64,000 nucleotides of DNA from contig OZ245869.1 in NCBI GenBank assembly GCA_965229355.1, forward strand, positions 1,240,001 to 1,304,000, in the 5' to 3' direction. Position 1 is the first letter of the stretch, and the number at the start of each line of letters is the position of its first letter. The stretch comes from GCA-2737725 sp965229355 (GTDB lineage Bacteria > Pseudomonadota > Alphaproteobacteria > Rhodospirillales > Rhodospirillaceae). Shown here one piece after another: positions 52,832-60,067 of this stretch. Both the position numbers and the translations under genes were made by a program. The notes under the pieces are model-generated. The model was not told where the DNA came from. It worked only from the letters and a program-made list of their open reading frames with translations, and did not search any database.

Positions 52832-54763
52832 ATGCCCGAGACGACGAATTCCACGACAGCACCTGCAGAACAAAATCTTCAGTTCCAAGCCGAAGTCGCG
52901 AAGTTGCTCGATATTGTTGTGCACTCGCTGTACTCGAATACCGAGATTTTTCTGCGTGAGTTGATTTCAAACTCTTCGGATGCTTGCGACAAGCTGCGCT
53001 ATGCCGCCATCACCAACCCGAAACTTTTGGAAGACGGCGCAAGCAATTTTGAAATTCACCTGAGCATTGATAAAGCCGCAAACACACTGACCATTGCTGA
53101 TAACGGCATTGGCATGAACCGCGATGAGCTGATCGCGAACTTGGGCACCATTGCAAAATCCGGCACGTCGGAATTCATGAAGTCGCTCAGTGGCGATAAA
53201 AGCAAAGATGTGTCGCTGATTGGCCAGTTTGGCGTGGGCTTTTATTCGTCGTTTATGGTCGCGGATAAAGTTGACGTATATGCGCGCAAAGCTGGGGACA
53301 CCCAAGGCTGGCGCTGGTCGTCAGACGGCAAAGGCAGCTTTACAATTGCCCAGGAGGATACCGCACAGCGTGGTGCCAAAATCGTTCTGCATATGAAAAA
53401 GGACGCCGAGGAGTTTTTAGATAAATTCCGCCTGCGCAGTATCGTCAAAACCTATTCCGATCACATCGCTGTACCAGTGATTCTTGAGCCAGCACCAGGC
53501 GAGAAAGTAAAAGACGGCGACGGCGAAAAAGACGCGACACCTGAAACATTAAATTCGGCGTCGGCTTTGTGGACACGCTCAAAGAACGAGATTACGCCCG
53601 AGCAATATAAAGAGTTCTATCACCATGTTGGCCATGCGTTCGATGAACCGTGGCATACACTTCATTTCCGCGCTGAAGGTGCAATTGAATACACCGCGTT
53701 GATGTTCATTCCATCAACCAAGCCGTTCGATTTGTTCAACCCGGACCGTAAAAACAATATCAAACTTTACGTGAACCGCGTGTTCATCTCGGATCAGCTT
53801 GAAGGCTTGATGCCACGTTACTTGCGCTTTGTGCGTGGCGTGGTGGATTCATCTGACCTGCCATTGAACATCAGCCGCGAAATGCTGCAAGACAACCCAA
53901 TCTTGCGCAAAATCCAAAGCGGACTGGTCAAGCGCCTCCTGAAAGATTTGAAAGAGCGCGCCGAAAACACTGAAGAGTACAACAAGTTCTGGGATGTGTT
54001 CGGGCCGGTGATGAAGGAAGGCCTGTACGAAGATTTCGAACGCCGCGATGAATTGCTGGATTTGGCGCGCTTCCGGTCATCACTGCATGACGGCTGGGTT
54101 TCGCTAAAAGACTACGTCAGCCGCATGAAGGAAGGGCAAGACTTCATCTACACCATCACGGGTGAAGATGCGGCCCTACTGAAAAATAGCCCGCAGCTGG
54201 AAGGCTTCATGGCCAAAGGCATTGAAGTGTTGCTGCTGACCGACCCGATTGATGAGTTCTGGTCATCATCGATTGGCGCGTACGATAAGAAGTCATTCAA
54301 GACCGTCGCGATGGCTGGGGACGATTTGGCCAAAATTAAAGGCGGCGATGCGGACGAGAAGAAAGACGAGGAAGAAAAAAGCCCCGCCACCGAGCAAGCG
54401 ATTAAAGACCTGATCGAGAATTTGAAGAAGTCTCTCGGTACTGCTGTCTCTAACGTGCGCACCACTGACAAGTTAAAGGGGAGCCCTGTGTGCTTGGTGG
54501 CTGACACCGCCGGCATGAGTTTACATATGGCACGCATGTTGAAGCAGCACGGCGAAGCGGGCGACTTGGGCATTCGCAAAGTGCTTGAGATCAACGCCAA
54601 GCACGCGCTGATCAAACGCATGATGGTATTGTCGGGCACCGACTTCGATGACGCGGCCGCATTGCTGCTGGATCAAGCGCGCATCATCGAAGGTGAGCCC
54701 GTGTCGGATCCGGTCGCGTTCGCCAAACGTCTGTCGGCGATGTTGGAAAAAGCACTGGCTTAG
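52832..54763 (+). CDS. htpG: Hsp90-family chaperone HtpG
   Basis: 643 residues, full length. N-terminal GHKL ATPase domain: FQAEVAKLLDIVVHSLYSNT, FLRELISNSSDACDKLRY, ADNGIGMNRDELI and the GQFGVGFYSSFMV lid region. The middle domain (SREMLQDNPILRKI) and C-terminal dimerisation domain follow, with a charged linker near 500 (DEKKDEEEKS). It remodels client proteins in the cytoplasm with ATP. A candidate RpoH promoter lies 48 bases upstream. Converges on thrS across a shared terminator. Confidence 0.97.
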   Translation: MPETTNSTTAPAEQNLQFQAEVAKLLDIVVHSLYSNTEIFLRELISNSSDACDKLRYAAITNPKLLEDGASNFEIHLSIDKAANTLTIADNGIGMNRDELIANLGTIAKSGTSEFMKSLSGDKSKDVSLIGQFGVGFYSSFMVADKVDVYARKAGDTQGWRWSSDGKGSFTIAQEDTAQRGAKIVLHMKKDAEEFLDKFRLRSIVKTYSDHIAVPVILEPAPGEKVKDGDGEKDATPETLNSASALWTRSKNEITPEQYKEFYHHVGHAFDEPWHTLHFRAEGAIEYTALMFIPSTKPFDLFNPDRKNNIKLYVNRVFISDQLEGLMPRYLRFVRGVVDSSDLPLNISREMLQDNPILRKIQSGLVKRLLKDLKERAENTEEYNKFWDVFGPVMKEGLYEDFERRDELLDLARFRSSLHDGWVSLKDYVSRMKEGQDFIYTITGEDAALLKNSPQLEGFMAKGIEVLLLTDPIDEFWSSSIGAYDKKSFKTVAMAGDDLAKIKGGDADEKKDEEEKSPATEQAIKDLIENLKKSLGTAVSNVRTTDKLKGSPVCLVADTAGMSLHMARMLKQHGEAGDLGIRKVLEINAKHALIKRMMVLSGTDFDDAAALLLDQARIIEGEPVSDPVAFAKRLSAMLEKALA

Positions 54764-54775
54764 GTCAGATTTTAG

Positions 54776-54803
54776 GGAGGGGCCTATTTAAAGGCCTCTC
54801 CTT
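54776..54803. terminator. Terminator shared by htpG and thrS
   Basis: A GGAGGGGCC/GGCCTCTCC inverted repeat with one mismatch (54776-54784 and 54793-54801), followed by TTTC on the plus strand. It overlaps the last codons of the convergent synthetase gene. Confidence 0.6.
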
Positions 54804-56046
54804 TCAATATCACCATAGCGTAGGACAACGGCAACACCACGGCGGCCTTATCGCCGGTGCGCATGCTGATGGTTTTCTCCGTCTCCTCACGCGCGCCCAC
54901 CACAAACACGGCCGGTATGCCACGCGCATGAGCCTCAGCCACTTTGCGGCCAATACGATCTGAGCTTAAATCCGCGACAGCGCGAAATCCCTCGGCCTGA
55001 AGTTCAGACACGCAGTACCTCGCATAATCATTTTGCGCCTCTGTAATCGACGCAACCACGATTTGATCGGGTGCCAACCAGAGCGGCAACTTGCCGTCAT
55101 AGTGTTCCAACAGCACCGCAACAAAGCGTTCGATACTGCCCAGTACAGCATGGTGCACCATCACCGGGCGTTGCTTTGTGCCGTTTGAATCCACATACGC
55201 CACATCCAATCGCTCTGGCAGGATCATATCCAACTGCACAGTGCCGCATTGCCAATCGCGTCCGCGATTATCGGTCAGAACAAATTCCAGCTTCGGTCCA
55301 TAGAACGCGCCTTCGCCAGGCTGGAGTTTGTAGGATAGGCCGATGGATTTGGCGGCATTTTCCAAAATCGCTTCGGCGCGGTCCCAAGTTGCATCATCGC
55401 CCGCTCTTAATGCTGGCCTTGTTGAGAACGCCACTTTCACCTGCTCAAAACCGAAGTCTGCGTACACCGCTGACAACATGCGGCAGAATGTCGCGATTTC
55501 ATCCACCGCTTGATCTTCACGGCAAAAAATATGCGCATCATCTTGGGTGAAAGCACGCAAGCGCATCAGGCCTGATAACGCACCAGAAGGTTCGTTGCGG
55601 TGACATGCGCCAAATTCCGAAAACCGCACCGGCAGATCACGGTAGGAATACAGGGCTGCATTGAACACCTGGATATGCCCAGGGCAACTCATGGGTTTGA
55701 GTGCATACATGCGGCGCGCTTCAATATTGGCCGCACCAAATACATCATCCTCGCCATCCTTGGCTGAGAACGAAAACATATGGGCACCAAACTTTTCCCA
55801 ATGCCCGCTTTGCTCCCACAAACGGCGGGATAACGCCTGCGGTGTGCGGATTTCAGAAAAGCCTGCCCGTCGCATACGTTTGCGAATGTAATCTTCAATC
55901 ACGCGGTACAGCGCCATGCCGCGCGGGTGCCAGAAGACCATGCCGGGGCCTTCATCTTGCTGATGAAACAAATCCATCTGCCGTCCGATACGGCGATGAT
56001 CATTGGGTGAGAGATCTTGGGGGTCGTTTAAAAGTGCAATGCTCAT
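54784..56046 (-). CDS. thrS: Short threonyl-tRNA synthetase (catalytic and anticodon domains only)
   Basis: 420 residues, against about 640 or more for a full ThrRS. It starts at the class II catalytic domain (NDHRRIGRQMDLFHQQDEGPGMVFW) and so lacks the N-terminal TGS and the editing (N2) domains that normally remove Ser-tRNAThr. Catalytic motifs are intact: motif 2 FSEFGACHRNEPSGALSGLMRLRAFTQDD (split here: FSEFGACHRNEPSG then LSGLMRLRAFTQDD), motif 3 HHAVLGSIERF, and the three zinc ligands in MSCPGH, DDAHIFC and VHHAVLG. The anticodon-binding domain follows (LAPDQIVVASITEAQ). It is therefore likely active but without proofreading in cis. It lies behind a Thr/Ile-rich leader peptide and attenuator (entered separately). 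It may be a second, stress-induced ThrRS; whether a full-length copy exists elsewhere is unknown. Confidence 0.93.
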   Translation of the reverse strand: MSIALLNDPQDLSPNDHRRIGRQMDLFHQQDEGPGMVFWHPRGMALYRVIEDYIRKRMRRAGFSEIRTPQALSRRLWEQSGHWEKFGAHMFSFSAKDGEDDVFGAANIEARRMYALKPMSCPGHIQVFNAALYSYRDLPVRFSEFGACHRNEPSGALSGLMRLRAFTQDDAHIFCREDQAVDEIATFCRMLSAVYADFGFEQVKVAFSTRPALRAGDDATWDRAEAILENAAKSIGLSYKLQPGEGAFYGPKLEFVLTDNRGRDWQCGTVQLDMILPERLDVAYVDSNGTKQRPVMVHHAVLGSIERFVAVLLEHYDGKLPLWLAPDQIVVASITEAQNDYARYCVSELQAEGFRAVADLSSDRIGRKVAEAHARGIPAVFVVGAREETEKTISMRTGDKAAVVLPLSYAMVILKGEAFK

Positions 56047-56114
56047 TTGAGTTTCTCCGTTGTTTTAAATGGCCGGCCCGGAGAAGCCCTATGTGTGCAC
56101 ATGCCAGAATGCAC

Positions 56115-56144
56115 AAAGGCCCCACCGTATCCGGCGGGGCCTTT
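56115..56144 (-). promoter_or_regulatory. Attenuator terminator of the thrS leader
   Basis: A 13-bp stem with one G-U pair and a 4-base loop lies between the leader peptide and thrS, in the minus-strand transcript; its T-run is short (CCTTTGTG). Its 5' arm (56132-56144, running into 56131) can instead pair with leader codons 17-21 (56194-56203, CCGGCGGGCC on the minus strand). The two helices exclude each other, so this is an antiterminator/terminator switch. Ribosome stalling at the Thr codons would leave the antiterminator free; a ribosome reaching the stop would cover it. Confidence 0.7.
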
Positions 56145-56171
56145 GGGTTTGTGCTTTGCTTGTTCGCGATC

Positions 56172-56255
56172 TTAACGCATGCACCACCACACGGGCCCGC
56201 CGGAGCGGATCGTGATCGTCGTGGTGGTCGTCGTGAGGATTGCGAATTTAAGCAT
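56172..56255 (-). CDS. Thr/Ile-rich leader peptide of thrS
   Basis: 27 residues: MLKFAILTTTTTTITIRS then GGPVWWCMR. Six consecutive Thr codons (ACG/ACC), a further Thr and two Ile codons in codons 8-16 recall E. coli ThrL, which attenuates thrABC. It ends 28 bases before the attenuator stem. A perfect TATAAT box lies upstream at 56290-56295. Its role is to couple charged tRNA-Thr (and tRNA-Ile) supply to synthetase transcription. No ribosome site stronger than a weak purine run precedes it. Confidence 0.75.
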   Translation of the reverse strand: MLKFAILTTTTTTITIRSGGPVWWCMR

Positions 56256-56289
56256 GGATGCGGGATACGCCTGTTTTTGAAAAGAGTCA

Positions 56290-56295
56290 ATTATA
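56290..56295 (-). promoter_or_regulatory. -10 box of the thrS leader transcript
   Basis: TATAAT on the minus strand (56295-56290), 35 bases before the leader ATG. Sixteen bases further upstream is TTAGCT, a weak -35. It fits a short leader transcript. Confidence 0.5.
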
Positions 56296-56364
56296 CCGCG
56301 TGAAAGAACACAGCTAAGCCCATAATCTATGGAACGGAATGCGCTGTAGGTCGTTGAGGCCACT

Positions 56365-56907
56365 ATGAAAAAGATTCTCGCGCTGGCTGTCCTCTTTCTA
56401 GCCGCATGCAATGAGCCCGTTCCTGGCAACGTCATGACGTTCGATGGCGTTGGTCCCGTGAAGTTGGAAATGACGGTCGAGGAAGCCGCCAAAGCCGTGG
56501 GCAAACCATTGCCGCATTCGCCTGAAAACAGCCAACCAGAATGCTGGTATGCTCACGAAGGAAAATCATCAGCACAGTGGACCGTGGGCTACATGATCAT
56601 TAGCGGTCACGTGCGGCGGATTGATGTACGCAGCGCCAATAATGAAACGCCGCCGATCAAAACTGAACTTGGCATTGGTATTGGCGCCAGCCACGATGAT
56701 GTCGTGAAAACCTACGGCGATAAAATCAAAGTGGAGCTGAATAAATATTTAGCGCAAGAGGAAGGCAACGATTTGGTCGTTGACGCGCCCAAAAGCACCG
56801 CACGCATTGTGTTTGAAACACAGAAGAACAGCAGCGGCACAAAAGTGGTGACAAAATTCCGCGTCGGGCTTCAGCCGGAAGTGTTTTACGTGGAAGGGTG
56901 CGGCTAG
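56365..56907 (+). CDS. Lipoprotein of unknown function
   Basis: 180 residues with a lipoprotein signal (MKKILALAVLFLAAC, lipobox LAAC). The mature part has two internally similar units of the type GVGPVKLEMTVEEAAKAVGKPLP and ELGIGIGASHDDVVKTYGDKIK, which read like a repeated SmpA/OmlA-style or PASTA-sized module. No function can be assigned. Divergent from the thrS leader; its 3' end overlaps the hydrolase-like gene by four bases. Confidence 0.75.
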   Translation: MKKILALAVLFLAACNEPVPGNVMTFDGVGPVKLEMTVEEAAKAVGKPLPHSPENSQPECWYAHEGKSSAQWTVGYMIISGHVRRIDVRSANNETPPIKTELGIGIGASHDDVVKTYGDKIKVELNKYLAQEEGNDLVVDAPKSTARIVFETQKNSSGTKVVTKFRVGLQPEVFYVEGCG

Positions 56908-58712
56908 CCGCGATCGCCCGCTTCGAGGAACGGCAGGAAGCTTTCGCCCCAGCGGTTGAAATCCTCATCCAACAATTGGAACTTCGCATCGGGTGCGGCC
57001 TTGGCCGCAGCTTGTGAATGCGGGTTGTTAGGGTCCCACTTGGTTGTCGCGATTAATGTGGGCACGGGCGACTGTTTCAACTTCTCGAATGTCGGGTACC
57101 GAAAGTGTGACTGATATGCTGTGCGGTACATGTTGCCCGCTTTGAGCATCGAACACACACGTTCGTGCACCATGGCGACATCCAAGAACGGCTCGCGTTT
57201 AATCACGCCTTTGGCGGTGCGATCAAACCACGGATAGTAAATGCCCTGGTCGCGCATTTGGTGCCAACACTGCATCAGGTGGCCACCGTGCCAGACCGGT
57301 TCGATCTCGGGCGTGTAGTTGTCTTGAAACCATTGGCGCTCATCGCCTTGGTGTTCAAACACATTGGACGTCACAAGCCTGCGAATGCGGGTGGGCTGCA
57401 TCAACGCCATTTCGAGGCCCACGAAGCCACCGCCCCACATGCCGTAGAAATCAACCTTCTCAAGCCCGAAGGTTTCGAGCACGCTGCTCAACACTTCGGC
57501 ATAGTCGCCGACCTCGATGCCATCATAGCCGAGCGTGTTGTCCGACTCGCCCGAGCCTGGCAGATCAAATGCGAGAACCGTTCTGCGCCCGATAAAAGAG
57601 CGCGTAATGGGCTCAACCGTGCCAATAGATGATGCCGCATCGTGCTGTACCAGCAGTGGCACTGTAGACACATCATCATTCATTTGAACGTGAATCTGCC
57701 CACCTTTGATGGGCACAAAGTCTTCCCACAAGGCGTGTGGTACAGGCTTGGCGGGAGGCGCTGGTGGAGGCGCATCAGCGCGACCAATATTTTCAACAAT
57801 GAAATCGATGGCCGCTGCGCGCGCTTCCACCAAGTTCGGGGCTAATTTGAAACTGCAGTTTTTCGACGGCGACGATAGCCGCGCGAGTGAGACGTGCTTA
57901 TGAAATGTCGGCGAGCCCGTAAACAGCATGGGCACGTTCACGTTGGGCAAATGTGCTTTGGGCTTGAATTCGAGCGCCGAGATAATCCCCAAATGATAGC
58001 CCCGCCCATGATGGCCGCCATCGATATTGGCTGTGGCGTTTTTCGTGGCGCGCGATGGGCCAGGGCCAATACGTCCATCAGCGAGGAACTGCACCAAGCG
58101 CTGCTGTAATTCGGCGGCGTCGGGCATGTCTTTATCGATGCGCGTTTCAAGCTTTGCCGTCCACCACGGCGAGAAGCAGTTTTCTTCGCGCAAGAACGAC
58201 CACAACCATGCGAGATGACTGCCATCCCACTTCGGCTCGAATGCAGGCAATGAGCGCCGCGCGATAGCAATTTCCGTATCCGAGAGCAGCATCAAGCCAT
58301 CAAGGGCTACGCACCCGTAGCGCTTGGCATCGCGCATCGCGAGTTGGAAGGCGACAGCGGCCCCCTCGCCTTCGCCGTAAAGGGCACAGCGCGTAATGCC
58401 CAATTCCTTTACGAAGTTGTCGATATCATCGACATACTCGCGGAACGGCGGAACATAATTCACTTGAGCAACGGGCGGCGGGTTTAATTGCCACGAACTG
58501 CCATAGCCCGCCAAATCCGGCGCGATAACCGTGAATTTCTCAGCGGCCGCCTGCATGAACGCCACCATGTGCTTGGATGATCGCGGCAAGCGATGGAGCG
58601 CAATAATCGGCGGGCCACTTCCGTCCTTTGGCCCCATGCGGCGATAATGCACTTGGCGATTACCAAGCGTGACAAAATGCCGCGTGAGGCCAGGAATGGC
58701 AGGCTCAGTCAT
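56904..58712 (-). CDS. Tandem alpha/beta-hydrolase fold protein lacking both nucleophiles
   Basis: 602 residues made of two alpha/beta-hydrolase domains. Domain 1 (about 10-310) has PPIIALHRLPRSSKHM and IAPDLAGYGSSW, with the nucleophile elbow ALYGEGEGAAVAF, where Ser is replaced by Gly115. Domain 2 (about 330-600) has VLAFDLPGSGESDN and the elbow FYGMWGGGFVGLE, where Ser is Trp426. Both halves keep the fold landmarks but not the GxSxG serine. No signal peptide. It may be a binding protein, a decarboxylase-type non-serine enzyme or a pseudoenzyme. Lies eight bases after the beta-lactamase-like gene and probably forms an operon with it. Confidence 0.85.
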   Translation of the reverse strand: MTEPAIPGLTRHFVTLGNRQVHYRRMGPKDGSGPPIIALHRLPRSSKHMVAFMQAAAEKFTVIAPDLAGYGSSWQLNPPPVAQVNYVPPFREYVDDIDNFVKELGITRCALYGEGEGAAVAFQLAMRDAKRYGCVALDGLMLLSDTEIAIARRSLPAFEPKWDGSHLAWLWSFLREENCFSPWWTAKLETRIDKDMPDAAELQQRLVQFLADGRIGPGPSRATKNATANIDGGHHGRGYHLGIISALEFKPKAHLPNVNVPMLFTGSPTFHKHVSLARLSSPSKNCSFKLAPNLVEARAAAIDFIVENIGRADAPPPAPPAKPVPHALWEDFVPIKGGQIHVQMNDDVSTVPLLVQHDAASSIGTVEPITRSFIGRRTVLAFDLPGSGESDNTLGYDGIEVGDYAEVLSSVLETFGLEKVDFYGMWGGGFVGLEMALMQPTRIRRLVTSNVFEHQGDERQWFQDNYTPEIEPVWHGGHLMQCWHQMRDQGIYYPWFDRTAKGVIKREPFLDVAMVHERVCSMLKAGNMYRTAYQSHFRYPTFEKLKQSPVPTLIATTKWDPNNPHSQAAAKAAPDAKFQLLDEDFNRWGESFLPFLEAGDRG

Positions 58713-58720
58713 GGCGCGAC

Positions 58721-59983
58721 CTAGCCGAGAAACGCCTGATAGGTCAGCGCGCGCATATCTTCTTCCACCGTATTATTGAACGGCTGCATCTGGGTCATAA
58801 TCAGGCCGACAATCTTGTAGGTTGGATCGACCCAGAAGTGCGTGCGGTTGTAACCCGACCATTGATAACTGCCCTCGCCTGCATACATGGCACGGGCACC
58901 TGTATTCATATCAATGCCGAAACCTAAACCGAACTCACCATTTCTCTGCGCGACAGCATTGGCGGGCAGCATGTTGGTGCGCATCAGTTTAACGGTTTGC
59001 GGGCCTAAGTAACGGCGACCTTCAAGCTCGCCCTCGTTCAACAGCATCGTCGCAAAGCGCAAATAATCATCAGCGGTACTGGTGAGACCACCGCCGCCCG
59101 AGTGAGGCTGCTTCGGATCAATGAAATCACCTTCCTGATCGGGATAAACCTTCAAGCCTTCCGGTGTGGTCACATAGCAGTTGGTGAAGCGATTACGCTT
59201 TTCGGGTGGCACAGTGAAAGCTGTATCAACCATGCCCAGCGGGCCTAAGATTCTTTCCTGCAGGAAGTCACCCAGCTTCTGGCCTGTCACCACTTCAATC
59301 ACTGCGCCCAAAATATCGGTCGAAATGCCGTAGCTCCACATCGTGCCGGGCTCAAACATCAGCGGAAATGCGGCCGCTGCATCGGCAAACGCGGCCAAGG
59401 ATGGGAAGGAGCGCGTGTAGAGTTTTTTCTGCAATTGCAGCTTATCGACCGGCGTATTGGTGAACACACCGTACGTGTAGCCCGATGTATGCGTGAGCAA
59501 ATTGCGGATTTGAATTTGGCGCTTGGCTGGGGCCAGCACCATGCTGTCGCCCTCGCCACTCACATACACTTGCTGCTTGGCGAACGCCGGAATGAATTTC
59601 GAGATATTGTCAGTGAGGCGAATACGCCCCTCTTCCACCAACATCATCGTCGCCACCGACACAATCGGCTTGGTCATCGACATGATGCGGAAAATGGTGT
59701 CGCGCGACATCGGCGTTTTGGCTTCGATGTTGCGGTAGCCCACCGTATCGAAGTGCAGAATTTTACCTTGGCGCATAATCGCCGTCACATAGCCCGGCGC
59801 TTCACCTGCCTCGACACGTCGTTGCAGGGCGGTGTGAATACGTTGCAAGCGATCAGGGTCAAAGCCAAGTGACTTTGGATTTCCTGTCGGGAGATCACGC
59901 GCAAACGCGGCACCGCTACCTAATGACAATGATGCAAAGCCAGCCGCGCTAGTGGCCAAAAGCTGGCGACGATCGAGATGCAT
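58721..59983 (-). CDS. Exported serine hydrolase, class C beta-lactamase family
   Basis: 420 residues from ATG 59983 (GGGGAA ahead). Tat-like signal (LDRRQLLATSAAGFASLSLG). Beta-lactamase/DD-peptidase family features: catalytic Ser102 and Lys105 in MSMTKPIVS, the YxN-equivalent Tyr218 in WSYGIS, LLTHTSGYTYG, and a late HSGGGGL as the KTG-like element. This branch includes esterases and peptidases more often than true beta-lactamases, so an ester or amide substrate in the periplasm is the safe reading. Upstream partner of the tandem hydrolase-like gene. Confidence 0.9.
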   Translation of the reverse strand: MHLDRRQLLATSAAGFASLSLGSGAAFARDLPTGNPKSLGFDPDRLQRIHTALQRRVEAGEAPGYVTAIMRQGKILHFDTVGYRNIEAKTPMSRDTIFRIMSMTKPIVSVATMMLVEEGRIRLTDNISKFIPAFAKQQVYVSGEGDSMVLAPAKRQIQIRNLLTHTSGYTYGVFTNTPVDKLQLQKKLYTRSFPSLAAFADAAAAFPLMFEPGTMWSYGISTDILGAVIEVVTGQKLGDFLQERILGPLGMVDTAFTVPPEKRNRFTNCYVTTPEGLKVYPDQEGDFIDPKQPHSGGGGLTSTADDYLRFATMLLNEGELEGRRYLGPQTVKLMRTNMLPANAVAQRNGEFGLGFGIDMNTGARAMYAGEGSYQWSGYNRTHFWVDPTYKIVGLIMTQMQPFNNTVEEDMRALTYQAFLG

Positions 59984-60009
59984 GACGATTCCCCGTTCAA
60001 TGCGCAAAG

Positions 60010-60042
60010 AAAAACCCCGCGCCTAGCATAAGGCGCGGGGTT
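60010..60042 (-). terminator. Terminator of acnA
   Basis: A 12-bp perfect stem (AACCCCGCGCCT with its complement, 60013-60042) around a 6-base loop, followed on the minus strand by TTTTCTTTG. It lies about 25 bases after the acnA stop. Confidence 0.92.
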
Positions 60043-60067
60043 GATCTTGATAAGATAGATCAGTGAA

